Source: Cupriavidus sp. U2
GTDB lineage: Bacteria > Pseudomonadota > Gammaproteobacteria > Burkholderiales > Burkholderiaceae
DNA: 64,000 nt
NCBI RefSeq assembly: GCF_009663685.2
Contig: NZ_RCOG02000032.1
Coordinates: 187,382-251,381 of the forward strand
Reading direction: 5' to 3'
Below, one piece after another: positions 45,849 to 58,735 of this stretch. Position numbers and translations under genes: made by a program. Every line of letters starts with the position of its first letter. Position 1 is the stretch's first letter. The notes under the pieces were generated by a model. The model ran no database searches and was not told the origin of the DNA. It worked only from the letters and a program-made list of their open reading frames with translations.

Positions 45849-46865
45849 TTACAGCAGGTCTTGCAGCAGCTCACGCAGCGCGCGGCGGGTATGGCCGTCG
45901 CGGCCTTGCACGGTTTCGGCGTGCCAAAGCGCGTGGACGATAGCCTGTTCGACGCTGTCGGCCGCGGCGCGGAACAGCGGGTCCAGTTTCGATTCGTGCA
46001 TCATCGGCACGGCCGGCATCGGCGCATCGCCCAGGTGCGGTACGGTATAGGCCGTCGAGAAGGCCAATGCGATATCGCCCGATCCATGGCCGTAGATCGA
46101 ACCGGTTCGCGCCAGCCCCGTGCCGGCGCGCATCGACAGGCGGCGCAGCTGGCGCGCGTCCAGCGGGGCGTCGGTCGCCACGATCATGATGATCGAACCC
46201 TTCTCGGGCTCCGCCGGTTGCTTCAGGCGGGCGTTGAGTTCGGCGCCCAGGGGGCGGCCAGCAAGGATCAGCGATTCCGGCGTACCGAAGTTCGACAGCA
46301 CCAGCGCCCCGACCGTATAGCCGCCAGCCAGGCGCGATGCCGTGCCGATGCCGCCTTTCGCACCGAACGACGACATGCCGCGCCCTGCGCCGACAGCGCC
46401 TTGTGCGACGTCCGCGCCCGCCGTGGCCAGGGCCGCGTCGTAGTGCTGGCCCTGCACGGCCATCGCCTGGATATCGTTCAGATAGCCGTCATTGCATTCG
46501 AATACCAGCGGATTGACGGTGGGCCACTTGCGCCCGATCTCGGGATTTGACGCAATCGCGTGACGGATCTGCGCCTGCGCCAGCGTGCCGACAGAGAACG
46601 TGTTGGTCAACGCAATGGGCGTTTCCAGCACGCCGAGTTCGTCCACCTGTACCAGCCCGATGCTCTTGCCGAAGCCATTGAAGACGGTGGCGGCAGCGGG
46701 CACCTTGTCGGTGTAGACATTCCCCGCGTGCGGGCGGATCACGGTTGCGCCGGTCTGACAGGCGCCGTCGGCCAGCGTGCAGTGGCCGACGGAGACGCCC
46801 GCCACATCGGTCATGGCATTGCGCGGGCCGGCCGGCAGGCTGCCGACGATGGGAGCGTTGGCCAT
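45849..46865 (-). CDS. P1/S58 family N-terminal-nucleophile aminopeptidase (DmpA/BapA type)
   Basis: A 338-residue self-processing aminopeptidase. The predicted cleavage lies between Gly223 and Ser224 (EKGSIIMIVATDAPL), which frees Ser224 as the nucleophile of the beta chain. TDVAGVSVGHCT at the N-terminus and GAKGGIGTAS are family hallmarks. DmpA releases L- and D-amino acids, and BapA relatives cleave beta-peptides. The start at 46865 gives MANAPIVGS with the family-typical N-terminus; no strong ribosome site is seen, and the gene begins four bases after the permease stop, so coupling is likely. Confidence 0.87.
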   Translation of the reverse strand: MANAPIVGSLPAGPRNAMTDVAGVSVGHCTLADGACQTGATVIRPHAGNVYTDKVPAAATVFNGFGKSIGLVQVDELGVLETPIALTNTFSVGTLAQAQIRHAIASNPEIGRKWPTVNPLVFECNDGYLNDIQAMAVQGQHYDAALATAGADVAQGAVGAGRGMSSFGAKGGIGTASRLAGGYTVGALVLSNFGTPESLILAGRPLGAELNARLKQPAEPEKGSIIMIVATDAPLDARQLRRLSMRAGTGLARTGSIYGHGSGDIALAFSTAYTVPHLGDAPMPAVPMMHESKLDPLFRAAADSVEQAIVHALWHAETVQGRDGHTRRALRELLQDLL

Positions 46866-46869
46866 GGAA

Positions 46870-47772
46870 TCAGCGACGGTCGATCTTCGGGTCCAGCGCG
46901 TCACGCAGGCCGTCGCCAAGCAGGTTGAATGCCAGCACCGTCAGGAAGATCGCCAGGCTCGGGAAGATGGCCACGTGCGGCGCGGTCACCATGTCGGCGC
47001 GCGCCTGGCTCAGCATCGCACCCCATTCCGGCGTGGGCGGCTGTGCGCCGAGGCCGATGAACGACAGGCCCGCGGCCGTGATGATCGACGTACCGATCCG
47101 CATCGAGAAATAGACCACGATCGACGACACGGTGCCCGGCAGGATGTGGCGCATCAGGATGGTCCAGTCGGACGCCCCGATACTGCGCGCCGCCTCCACA
47201 TAGGTCAGGCGCTTGAGCATCAGCGTATTGCCGCGCACCAGGCGGGCAAACGCGGGCACGCTGAATACGGCCACGGCCATGATCACATTGACCATGCCAT
47301 TGCCCAGGATGGCCACGATGGCGATGGCCAGCAGGATGCCGGGAAAGGCGAACAGCACGTCGCAGATGCGCGTGACGATGCGGTCCCACCAGCCTTCGTA
47401 ATAGCCGGCCAGCAGACCCAGCAGCGTGCCGATGATGGCGCCGATCACCACCGAGAACACGCCGGCGGCCAGCGAAATGCGCGTGCCGGCCAGGATGCGG
47501 CTGAAGATGTCGCGGCCCAGCGAATCGACGCCCATCCAGTGGGCGGCCGACGGGCCGGCGTTCAGCGCGTCGTAGTCGAAGTAGTTCTCGGGGTCGTACG
47601 GCACGATGTGGGGCGCCAGGATGGCGATCACCACCAGCAGCAGCACGAAGACGCCGGCAACCAGCGCCAGATGCTGCTTGCGGAACTTGCGCCAGAACTC
47701 GGTCCAGGGCGTGCGGACGGCTTCGGCGGCCGAAGCTGGCGTGACGGTGGCGGACGTGGAAAGCTCGGTCAT
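46870..47772 (-). CDS. Peptide/glutathione ABC transporter permease (GsiD/DppC type)
   Basis: A 300-residue inner-membrane permease with an OppC N-terminal segment and about six helices. The conserved HWMGVDSLGRDIFSRILAGTR and the EAARSIGASDWTILMRHILPG coupling loop, which contacts the ATPase, are present. GGCTGAC-type sequence precedes ATG 47772 with AAGGAGG in the spacer after the GsiC-like stop. It pairs with the permease at 47783. Confidence 0.93.
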   Translation of the reverse strand: MTELSTSATVTPASAAEAVRTPWTEFWRKFRKQHLALVAGVFVLLLVVIAILAPHIVPYDPENYFDYDALNAGPSAAHWMGVDSLGRDIFSRILAGTRISLAAGVFSVVIGAIIGTLLGLLAGYYEGWWDRIVTRICDVLFAFPGILLAIAIVAILGNGMVNVIMAVAVFSVPAFARLVRGNTLMLKRLTYVEAARSIGASDWTILMRHILPGTVSSIVVYFSMRIGTSIITAAGLSFIGLGAQPPTPEWGAMLSQARADMVTAPHVAIFPSLAIFLTVLAFNLLGDGLRDALDPKIDRR

Positions 47773-47782
47773 GTCAGCCTCC

Positions 47783-48703
47783 TTACTTGTAGCGGATGGT
47801 GGGGTTGATCACGGTGTACAGCAGGTCCACCACCAGATTGATCAGGATGAATTCCAGCGAGAACAGCAGCACTTCGGCCTGGATCACGGGGTAGTCGCGC
47901 ATTTCCACGGCATCCACCAGCAGGCGGCCCAGGCCCGGCCAGTTGAACACCATCTCCACCAGGATCGAGCCGCCCAGCAGGAAGCCGAACTGCAGGCCCA
48001 TCATCGTCACCACCGGGATCATGGCGTTACGCAGCGCGTGCTTGATCACCACCACGGTCTCGCGCACGCCCTTGGCGCGCGCGGTGCGCACGAAGTCTTC
48101 CTGCAGCACCTCGATGAACGACGCGCGCGTGAACCGCGCCATCACGGCGGCCACGGCGGCGCCGAGCGTCAGCGACGGCAGGATGTAGTGCTTCCAGCTG
48201 TCGGCCCCGATTGACGGCAGCCAGCCCAGCTGCACCGAGAAGATTTCCATCAGCAGCATGCCCAGCGCAAAGGCCGGGAACGAAATGCCCGAGACGGCCA
48301 GCGTCATGCCCAGGCGGTCGGGCCACTGGTTGCGCCATACGGCCGAACTGATGCCGATGGCCATGCCGAAAATCACCGCCCAGACCATCGACGTGACGGT
48401 CAGGTACAGCGTCGGCAGGAAGCGTTCACTGATTTCCTGCGAAACCGGGCGCTTGGAGCGCAGCGATGTACCGAACTCTCCCTGCAGCGCATTCGTGAAG
48501 AAGCGCACGAACTGCTCGTGCATCGGGCGGTCGAGCCCCAGGTCCTTGCGGACCAGTTCGACAGTGGCCTGATCGGCTTCCGGGCCTGCGGCCAGCCGCG
48601 CCGGATCGCCGGGCAGCAGGTGGACGAACAGGAATACCAGCACTGCCACAAGCAGCATCGTCGGTATGACGCCCAGAAATCGTTTGAGGAAGTAATTCAG
48701 CAT
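47783..48703 (-). CDS. Peptide/glutathione ABC transporter permease (GsiC/DppB type)
   Basis: A 306-residue permease with six helices, starting MLNYFLKRFLGVIPTMLLVAV. Family segments: VHLLPGDPARLAAGPEAD, FGTSLRSKRPVSQEI, and the coupling loop FVRTARAKGVRETVVVIKHALRNA. VEMVFNWPGLGRLLVDAVEMRDYP is typical of GsiC/DppB. It is separated from the binding-protein gene by ~200 bp that include a stable hairpin. Confidence 0.93.
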   Translation of the reverse strand: MLNYFLKRFLGVIPTMLLVAVLVFLFVHLLPGDPARLAAGPEADQATVELVRKDLGLDRPMHEQFVRFFTNALQGEFGTSLRSKRPVSQEISERFLPTLYLTVTSMVWAVIFGMAIGISSAVWRNQWPDRLGMTLAVSGISFPAFALGMLLMEIFSVQLGWLPSIGADSWKHYILPSLTLGAAVAAVMARFTRASFIEVLQEDFVRTARAKGVRETVVVIKHALRNAMIPVVTMMGLQFGFLLGGSILVEMVFNWPGLGRLLVDAVEMRDYPVIQAEVLLFSLEFILINLVVDLLYTVINPTIRYK

Positions 48704-48855
48704 CCTGACACCAGAAAACCAGAAATTTGAGACCGATGGCCGCCCGCCCTTTCACCCCGCATACACGGGCAGGCGGCCTCCCGGCTTACCGCATTTATCA
48801 ACAGCTTGTTATGCACTGCTTACCGCGACTGCTACCACTTCTACTGCACCAGCTA

Positions 48856-48880
48856 CCCTCTCCCGCGTGCGAGAGAGGGG
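48856..48880. repeat. Single degenerate REP-like hairpin between gsiB- and gsiC-like genes
   Basis: CCCTCTC (48856-48862) pairs with GAGAGGG near 48873-48879, and the sequence matches one unit of the elements at 4391 and 15594. It lies 25 bp after the binding-protein stop on the - strand. As in other ABC operons it may stabilise the upstream binding-protein mRNA. The remaining ~150 bp up to 48704 hold nothing else I can support. Confidence 0.55.
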
Positions 48881-48904
48881 AAAAAAAGTCAGTCAACCCC
48901 AGGC

Positions 48905-50455
48905 TTACTGCTTGATGTCGATCTCGTCGAAGTTGAACGAGCCGTCAGGCATCACGTAGGCACCGGTCAGGCGCTTGGCACGGGCGTACAGGATCTTCTC
49001 GGTGACCAGGAAGGCCCACGGCGCGTCGTTCCAGATGCGTTGCTGGGCATCCTTGTACAGCTTGGCCTTCTCGGCACGATCGGTCGTGCGCAGCGCGCCG
49101 GCGATGTCGGCATCCACCTGGTCGTTCTTGTAGTACGCCGTGTTCAGCAGCTTCGGCGGCATCGATTCCGACGCCAGCAGCGGACGCAGCGCCCAGTCCG
49201 ACTCACCGGTCGACGACGACCAGCCGACGTAGTACATGCGCACGCCGGCTTCTTCCGGCTTCTGCACCGATTCCACCCGCTCCACGCGCTGGCCGGCTTC
49301 CAGGGCCAGCACCTGGGCCTTGATGCCCACCTGCTGCAGCTGCTGCTGCACGAACTGGATCACCTTCTGCGCGGTGGTGTGGTTATAGGCCGACCACAGC
49401 GTGGTCTCGAAACCGTTCGGGTAGCCGGCTTCCTTCAGCAGTTCGCGTGCCTTGGCCGGGTTGTACGGCCACGGGCCCAGCTTCTCGGCGTAGTCCACGC
49501 CATGCGGCACCACGCCGTCGGCCGGCACCGCGTGCCCGGCGAAGGCCACCTTGGCCAGTGCTTCCTTGTTGATGGCGTAGTTGATGGCCTGGCGCACCTT
49601 CGGGTCGTTGAACGGCTTCACCGTCGTGTTCAGCGACAGATAACGCTGGATGATCGACGGCGAATCGATCAGGTCCACCTTCGGGCTGGCCTTGAGCACG
49701 GCGGCCTGCTCGAACGGAATGCTGAACGCGAAGTCAGCCTCGCCCGTCTGCATCACGGCCGAACGCGTGTTGTTGTCCACCACCGGCTTCCACGTGATCG
49801 AGTCGATCTTCGGGTAGCCCGTCTTCCAGTAGCCGGCAAACTTCTTGCCCTTCAGGTAGTCGGTCTGCTTCCACTCCACGAACTCGAACGGGCCGGTGCC
49901 CACCGGGTGGAAGGCGATTTCCTTGCCGTACTTCTTCAGCGCGGTCGGGCTGATCATCACGGCCGACGGGTGGGCCAGCACGTTGATGAACGGCGAGAAC
50001 GGCTCCTTGAGCGTCACGCGGGCGGTGTACGGGTCAACCACCTCGGTCTTGGCCACGCGGTTGAACAGCGTGTAACGCTTGAGCTTGTTGGCCGGATCGG
50101 TCACGCGGTCCAGGTTGGCCTTGACGGCCGTGGCATCGAACGTGGTGCCGTCGTGGAACTTGATGTTCTTCTTCAGCTTGAACGTGTAGACCAGGCCGTC
50201 CTTGCTGACGTCATAGCTTTCGGCCAGCACGTTGACCAGCTTCAGGTCCTTGTCGAAGCCGAACAGGCCCTGGTAGAACGATTTGGTGGCGGCCTGCGAC
50301 AGCGTGTCGTTGGCGTCGTACGGGTCGAGCGTGGTGAACGTCGAATACACGGCCATCACCGCATCCTTGGCGGCAAAGGCCGGCGCGGCGGCCAGCATAC
50401 CCATGGCGCCGACTGCGGCAGCACCGGCCATCAGCCGGAAAGAAACCTTGGACAT
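48905..50455 (-). CDS. Peptide/glutathione ABC transporter substrate-binding protein (GsiB/DppA, SBP family 5)
   Basis: A 516-residue periplasmic receptor. The signal peptide MSKVSFRLMAGAAAVGAMGM... ends AFA near residue 28. SBP-5 features: LVNVLAESYDVSKDGLVYTFKLKKNIKFHDG region, HPVGTGPFEFVEW, VRQAINYAINKEALAKVAFAG and GVVPHGVDYAEKLGPWPYNP. GAGGAG precedes ATG 50455. Closest in style to GsiB, so glutathione or short peptides are candidates. The very long frame reaching 51847 is not coding upstream of this start. Confidence 0.92.
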   Translation of the reverse strand: MSKVSFRLMAGAAAVGAMGMLAAAPAFAAKDAVMAVYSTFTTLDPYDANDTLSQAATKSFYQGLFGFDKDLKLVNVLAESYDVSKDGLVYTFKLKKNIKFHDGTTFDATAVKANLDRVTDPANKLKRYTLFNRVAKTEVVDPYTARVTLKEPFSPFINVLAHPSAVMISPTALKKYGKEIAFHPVGTGPFEFVEWKQTDYLKGKKFAGYWKTGYPKIDSITWKPVVDNNTRSAVMQTGEADFAFSIPFEQAAVLKASPKVDLIDSPSIIQRYLSLNTTVKPFNDPKVRQAINYAINKEALAKVAFAGHAVPADGVVPHGVDYAEKLGPWPYNPAKARELLKEAGYPNGFETTLWSAYNHTTAQKVIQFVQQQLQQVGIKAQVLALEAGQRVERVESVQKPEEAGVRMYYVGWSSSTGESDWALRPLLASESMPPKLLNTAYYKNDQVDADIAGALRTTDRAEKAKLYKDAQQRIWNDAPWAFLVTEKILYARAKRLTGAYVMPDGSFNFDEIDIKQ

Positions 50456-50520
50456 CTCTTCTCCTCTATCGGGAAAGCAGGAATACAGGGGATACAGCGA
50501 CTTCGGTACTACGGAATTGG

Positions 50521-52413
<1,893 letters not shown>

Positions 52414-52414
52414 A

Positions 52415-53392
52415 TCAGCCGTAAATCCAGACGTTGACCGGTTCGCCGACGCGGGCCAGGCCGCGATACATGCCTTCGGTGTTGAACGGCAGCGTCACGT
52501 TGCCCGCGCGATCGACCGCGATCAGGCCGCCGCGGCCATGGATGGCCGGCAGCTTCTCCATGACCACGCGGCGCGCCGATTCCTCCAGCGACAAACCCGC
52601 ATAGCGCATCTGCGCCGACACGTCGAACGCCGCCGCCGTGCGGATGAACATCTCGCCGGTGCCCGTGGCCGACACGGCCGCCACGTCATCGGCATAGCAG
52701 CCGGCGCCCAGCACCGGCGTATCGCCCACGCGGCCCACCTGCTTGTTGGTCACGCCGCCGGTGGACGTTGCCGCGGCCAGGTTGCCGTTGGCATCGCAGG
52801 CCACCGCGCCGACCGTACCGAACTTCTTGTCCGCATCGAGCGGGTCGGCCTTGCCTTCCTGCGCGGCCCTGGCGGCCAGCGCGGCGGCATCGTGATCCAG
52901 CAGCGCCATGCCGGTGGTGCCCTGGGCGCGCTGCCACTGATCGTAGCGGGCCTGCGTGAAGTAGTATTCCGGCGCCACCAGCTCCAGTCCTTGCGCTTCG
53001 GCAAAAGCCTCGGCCCCTTCGCCGGCAAACAGCACATGCTCGCTCTTTTCCAGCACGGCGCGCGCGGCCAGCACCGGATTGCGCAGGCGCTTGACGCAGG
53101 CCACGGCGCCGGCGTTCAGCGTGGCGCCATCCATGACCGATGCATCGAGCTCGTAAGTGCCGGCGTGCGTCAGCACGGCGCCCTTGCCGGCATTGAACAG
53201 CGGGCATTCTTCGAGCAGGCGCACGGCTTCGGTCACGGCGTCCAGCGCGCTGCCGCCTTCGGCCAGCACGCGCTGGCCGGCCAGCAGCACCTGTTCCAGC
53301 GCGGTGGTGTATTCGCGTTCGCGGTTGGCGTCCATGGCCGCACGGGTAATCGTGCCGGCGCCGCCGTGGATGGCGATAACAGCTTGAGGCAT
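52415..53392 (-). CDS. iaaA: Isoaspartyl peptidase / L-asparaginase (IaaA type)
   Basis: A 325-residue Ntn hydrolase. IAIHGGAGT opens the protein, NAGKGAVLTHAGTYELDASVMDG is the stabilisation-loop region, and the autocleavage site is Gly192-Thr193 (KKFGTVGAVA), making Thr193 the nucleophile. GRVGDTPVLGAGCYAD and SATGTGEMFIR hold substrate-binding Arg/Asp and Gly. These enzymes hydrolyse beta-aspartyl dipeptides and asparagine. ATG 53392 has AAGGACC upstream; the longer frame is a shadow of the regulator gene. Its stop abuts the GsiA-like ATG. Confidence 0.92.
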   Translation of the reverse strand: MPQAVIAIHGGAGTITRAAMDANREREYTTALEQVLLAGQRVLAEGGSALDAVTEAVRLLEECPLFNAGKGAVLTHAGTYELDASVMDGATLNAGAVACVKRLRNPVLAARAVLEKSEHVLFAGEGAEAFAEAQGLELVAPEYYFTQARYDQWQRAQGTTGMALLDHDAAALAARAAQEGKADPLDADKKFGTVGAVACDANGNLAAATSTGGVTNKQVGRVGDTPVLGAGCYADDVAAVSATGTGEMFIRTAAAFDVSAQMRYAGLSLEESARRVVMEKLPAIHGRGGLIAVDRAGNVTLPFNTEGMYRGLARVGEPVNVWIYG

Positions 53393-53418
53393 AGGTCCTT
53401 CTACTTCCCTTCTTGACT

Positions 53419-54321
53419 TCAGTCTGAGGATTTCTGCGTGCCGCGGTCGTCGCGCACACCGGGCGCGCCGTACAGCCACGGCAGCAGGAATTCGGTCATC
53501 TCGGCCGCCGCCTTCACCGCGCGCACGGACCGGTAGGACACCGCCCCGCACAGCGCCTCGATCAGCGCCAGCACCGTGGCTTCCGAATTGGCGGACAGGC
53601 GGTTGCCGGCATTGGCGTAGAGCGAAATATCGGCCAGCGGCGCCAGCGGCGAGGTCGGGCCATCGGTCAGCGCCAGCAGCCGGCCGCCGTGCGCCTTCAC
53701 GCGCTGGGCCAGCTTCATCGAATCGGTCACATAGCGCGGAAAGGCAATGCAGACCACCAGGTCCTTCGGCGTCAGCTTGAACAGTTGCCGCGCCGCGTGC
53801 GAGGCGCCGCCCACCGTCGACACCGAGGTCACCATCCGGCAGTGCATTTCCAGCCCGTGCTGCATCAGGCCGGCCAGGTAACCGCTGGCGCCGAAGCCCA
53901 TCACGTAGACGCGCTCGGCTTCCAGGATGGCATCGACGGCCCGCTCGATCGATTCCGGATCGAGGTTGCGGCGCGTGGATTCCAGGTTGCGGGCACCGTC
54001 CTCCAGCGAGGCGGCAAACACGTCGGCCACCGTGCTCGGGCGCGCCAGTTCGTCGCGCAGCCGTTCCACCGGCGCCAGCGTGGCCTCGAATCCGCGCACC
54101 AGTTCGGCGCGAAACTGCGGATAGCCCTCGAAGCCCAGGGCCTTGGCGAAGCGGTTGGCGGTGGCTACCGACACTTCCACGGCCGTGGCGAATTCGTCGA
54201 TCCGCATCGTGGCCGCGCGAAACAGGTTGTCCAGCAGGTAGTTCGCCATGCGCTGGTGCGCGGGCGTCAGTGTGGGCAAGGCGCGAGCGATGCGTTCGGA
54301 AATCGTCTGGCCGCTGGACAT
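53419..54321 (-). CDS. RpiR/MurR family transcriptional regulator
   Basis: A 300-residue regulator with an N-terminal HTH_6 domain (ISERIARALPTLTPAHQRMANYLL, then FATAVEVSVATANRFAKALGF) and a C-terminal SIS sugar-phosphate domain (VYVMGFGASGYLAGLM ... CIAFPRYVTDSMKLA ... LLALTDGPTSPLAPLA). SIS-domain regulators sense sugar phosphates; some relatives near peptide genes seem to respond to other ligands. ATG 54321 gives the standard N-terminus MSSGQTISER. It is the first gene of the peptide operon, with a candidate RpiR-type operator ~100 bp upstream. Confidence 0.87.
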   Translation of the reverse strand: MSSGQTISERIARALPTLTPAHQRMANYLLDNLFRAATMRIDEFATAVEVSVATANRFAKALGFEGYPQFRAELVRGFEATLAPVERLRDELARPSTVADVFAASLEDGARNLESTRRNLDPESIERAVDAILEAERVYVMGFGASGYLAGLMQHGLEMHCRMVTSVSTVGGASHAARQLFKLTPKDLVVCIAFPRYVTDSMKLAQRVKAHGGRLLALTDGPTSPLAPLADISLYANAGNRLSANSEATVLALIEALCGAVSYRSVRAVKAAAEMTEFLLPWLYGAPGVRDDRGTQKSSD

Positions 54322-54634
54322 GTGAGGACGTCGGGGTGAAGGTTGGCACCGCCTTGAAGCATCGCCAACGGCACTGGCGACGCGCCGGCAATGAAAAGGC
54401 ACTTTCGCAGTGCAGCAAGCAATGTAAATAAATTTACACGCAAATGGCGTGCCCGCAATGACCTAAGTGGTCGAATACGGGAAATCCCTCAATACATGGA
54501 AGCGGACATGCAAGCCGACTGAAAGCCGGCGTCGCCGCCGCGGGCCAGCGCCGGTCCGGCAGGCTCCGGCGCGCTACAATGCCGGCCTGCCCAACGATCG
54601 GCTGCCCTGCACCATCCAGCCTGAAGCCCTTCAC
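54322..54634. other. Divergent intergenic region, murR-like / ABC-F
   Basis: These 313 bp hold the operator candidate at 54423-54438 and presumably promoters for both genes. The AT-rich core is concentrated around 54400-54440. No RNA gene or further ORF with support is visible. Confidence 0.5.
54423..54438. promoter_or_regulatory. Candidate RpiR-type operator TGTAAAT-N2-ATTTACA
   Basis: Perfect 7-bp inverted arms TGTAAAT (54423-54429) and ATTTACA (54432-54438) with a 2-bp spacer lie 102 bp upstream of the RpiR-family gene. The known site of the RpiR-family regulator HexR, TGTAATTAAATTACA, has the same TGTAA...TTACA ends. The position suggests autoregulation of the regulator and control of the whole peptide operon. 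Confidence 0.6.
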
Positions 54635-56557
<1,923 letters not shown>

Positions 56558-56613
56558 TACCTGCCGACCGGCAGACAACTACAGGCGCAACTGCCCCAGC
56601 GGTTTGCTCCCCT

Positions 56614-57099
56614 CTAGCGGTAGTTCTTCTCGCGGCGGATCAGCCCCACCGCCAGCGTCAGCGTCAGGATCACGAGCCAGATCAGCGACCAGGCCGGGAT
56701 CGACAGGCCGAACAGCGGCGGCAGCGGCGCCGTGCACAGGCCGTCCGAATAGAACACCTGCGGCAGCAGCTTGGCCGTGGGCAGCGCGTTGACCCAGTTT
56801 TCCAGCGGATCGATGCCGCACGATGCCTTGGGGTTCAGTAGCAGCGACACGTGGTAGCCGGCCACCGCGATACCGGCCACGCCGGACAGCATGCCCAGGC
56901 CCTGCCACAGCGTGCGCGTGTTTTGCGCGATGGCCGCCAGCAGCGAAAACAGCCCGATGCCCAGGAACGCAAATCGCTGCATGATGCAGAGCGGGCATGG
57001 CTGGTAGCCCTCCACGTACTGCATGTACAACGCGGCACCGAGCAACGCGAACGAGACCACGGCGATCAGCAGGAAATAGGCGCGAGAATTGGCTTGCAT
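56614..57099 (-). CDS. dsbB: Disulfide bond formation protein DsbB
   Basis: A 161-residue inner-membrane quinone reductase that reoxidises DsbA. Four helices are visible. Redox pairs are Cys35/Cys38 (PCPLC) in loop 1 and Cys94 with Cys122 (KASCG, DGLCTAP) in loop 2. QRFAFLGIGL after the CxxC carries the conserved Arg that contacts quinone. ATG 57099 starts MQANSRAYF; a longer TTG frame has no family support. It is convergent with the ABC-F gene (57-bp gap, with a short 5-bp stem near 56563). Confidence 0.92.
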   Translation of the reverse strand: MQANSRAYFLLIAVVSFALLGAALYMQYVEGYQPCPLCIMQRFAFLGIGLFSLLAAIAQNTRTLWQGLGMLSGVAGIAVAGYHVSLLLNPKASCGIDPLENWVNALPTAKLLPQVFYSDGLCTAPLPPLFGLSIPAWSLIWLVILTLTLAVGLIRREKNYR

Positions 57100-57262
57100 G
57101 GGTGTGTCGAGGGCAAGATTGGCTTCGACGCGAATTATTACCCATTTTCCGTTGCGACACCGGGGTGCCCGAGCAATCCGCCACGGGGTGCAGTGTGGCG
57201 GATTGACGCACCTGCCCTCACCTGTGCCCAACCGGCCAACTTCCCGCCCGCCCCCCGCGCCA

Positions 57263-58549
57263 TCAGCGTGCCGCCGGCGCGCCCAGGTACCGCTTGCGCC
57301 AGGGCTTCAGCACGGCAATGGCCAGCACCGCCGTGACGATGTCGAGCGTGATGGCCACGCCGAAGACCGGCATCCAGCTACCCATGCGCTCGTGCATCAG
57401 CGCCGCCAGCGGGCCGCCGAAGATCGAGCCGATGCCTTGCGAGATATACAGCCAGCCGTAGTTGGTGGTGGCGAATTTTGTCCCGAACGTGTCGGTCAGC
57501 GTCGAGGGGAACAGCGAGAAGATCTCGCCCCAGCCCAGGAACACCACGCCGGACAGCAGCACGAACAGCACCGCGTTCTCGCGCGTCAGCAGCCACAGCG
57601 TCATGGCCACCGCTTCGAGCGCAAAGGCAAAGCACATCGTATTTTCACGACCCCAGCGGTCCGAGATCCAGCCGAACATCGGTCGCGTGAGGCCGTTGGT
57701 CAGGCGGTCGATGGTCAGCGCCAGCGGCAGCGCGGCCATGCCGAACACCACGGCATTGGACACCCCGAAATCCTTGGCGAACGCGGCCATCTGCGACGTG
57801 ACCATCAGGCCCGAGGTCGACATCATCGTCATCATCGCGAACAGCAGCCAGAACAGCGGCGTCCTGAGCATCTTGCGGGTCGGCACATCGGCCACGTTCG
57901 ACGGCGTGTAGGCCGGCCGCACCGCCACTGGCTCGCCGGCGGCCGGCGCGCGCAGCCCCTGCGACGCCAGGAAGCCGATTACCGCGAAGATCAGGCCGAA
58001 TTGCCAGAGCGTCGATTCCAGCCCCTTGCCCGCCAGCGCGGCGGCAATCGGGAAGGTGGTCAGGATGGCGCCCATGCCGTAGCCGGCCGCGACCATGCCC
58101 ACGGCAAAGCCGCGCCGGTCAGGGAACCAGCGCACCATCTGCCCCACCACGCCCACGTAGACGATGCCCGTGCCGAGCCCGCCCACCACGCCGTAGGTCA
58201 GGTACAGCATGCTCACGCTTTGCGCCGACGCGGCCAGCACCCACGACAGGCCCGACAGCACCGTGCCCAGCGCGATCAGGCGGCGCGGGCCGAACCGTTC
58301 GATCATCGCGCCCTGGAATGGCGAGAAGAATGTCTGCAACACGATCAGCAGCGAGAACGTGACCTGCAGTTCCGACAGCGGCACGCCCAGCTTGGCGGAT
58401 AGCGGTTTAGTGAACAGCGTCCAGACATACTGCGGACTGGAAATCGCCATCATGCACACGAGCCCCAGCAGCAGCTGCAGCCAGCGCGTGCGCGCCAGCG
58501 GCACGGCGTGCGGCACACCCAGGGCCGCGTTATCAGCAACGGTACGCAT
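57263..58549 (-). CDS. MFS transporter, oxalate/formate antiporter (OFA) family
   Basis: A 428-residue twelve-helix transporter of the OFA family. Typical segments are PQYVWTLFTKPLSAKLG, FSPFQGAMIERFGPRRLIALG, YGVVGGLGTGIVYVGVVGQM, KWFPDRRG-like RWFPDRRGFAVGMVAAGYG, and NGLTRPMFGWISDRWGRENTM. Members exchange or import small carboxylates. Substrate unknown. The gene lies downstream of a gntR gene on the same strand, with a palindromic operator and a long hairpin in its leader, so it is probably induced by a carboxylate through that regulator. Confidence 0.9.
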   Translation of the reverse strand: MRTVADNAALGVPHAVPLARTRWLQLLLGLVCMMAISSPQYVWTLFTKPLSAKLGVPLSELQVTFSLLIVLQTFFSPFQGAMIERFGPRRLIALGTVLSGLSWVLAASAQSVSMLYLTYGVVGGLGTGIVYVGVVGQMVRWFPDRRGFAVGMVAAGYGMGAILTTFPIAAALAGKGLESTLWQFGLIFAVIGFLASQGLRAPAAGEPVAVRPAYTPSNVADVPTRKMLRTPLFWLLFAMMTMMSTSGLMVTSQMAAFAKDFGVSNAVVFGMAALPLALTIDRLTNGLTRPMFGWISDRWGRENTMCFAFALEAVAMTLWLLTRENAVLFVLLSGVVFLGWGEIFSLFPSTLTDTFGTKFATTNYGWLYISQGIGSIFGGPLAALMHERMGSWMPVFGVAITLDIVTAVLAIAVLKPWRKRYLGAPAAR

Positions 58550-58626
58550 CGAACCACTCCTTCAGACAGACTTCGAGAGAGATGCGTGGCCACGCGGCGC
58601 CACGCCTTGTTGGAATCCAGTGCGGG

Positions 58627-58678
58627 GCGGCGGCCGCCTGATGACACGGGCAACCCGTGTTCACCAGGCGGCCGCCGC
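58627..58678 (-). promoter_or_regulatory. Large two-part hairpin in the OFA transporter leader
   Basis: An outer perfect 14-bp stem (58627-58640 with 58665-58678, GCGGCGGCCGCCTG / CAGGCGGCCGCCGC) encloses a second perfect 7-bp stem (ACACGGG 58644-58650 / CCCGTGT 58654-58660) with a CAA loop. There is no U tract, so it is not an intrinsic terminator. It lies ~80 bp before the ATG in the expected mRNA leader. Confidence 0.7.
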
Positions 58679-58735
58679 GCCATCGCTGCGCGGATCGCTG
58701 CCTCGGATACAGATGGAAGGTCACGACAGTTCCGC

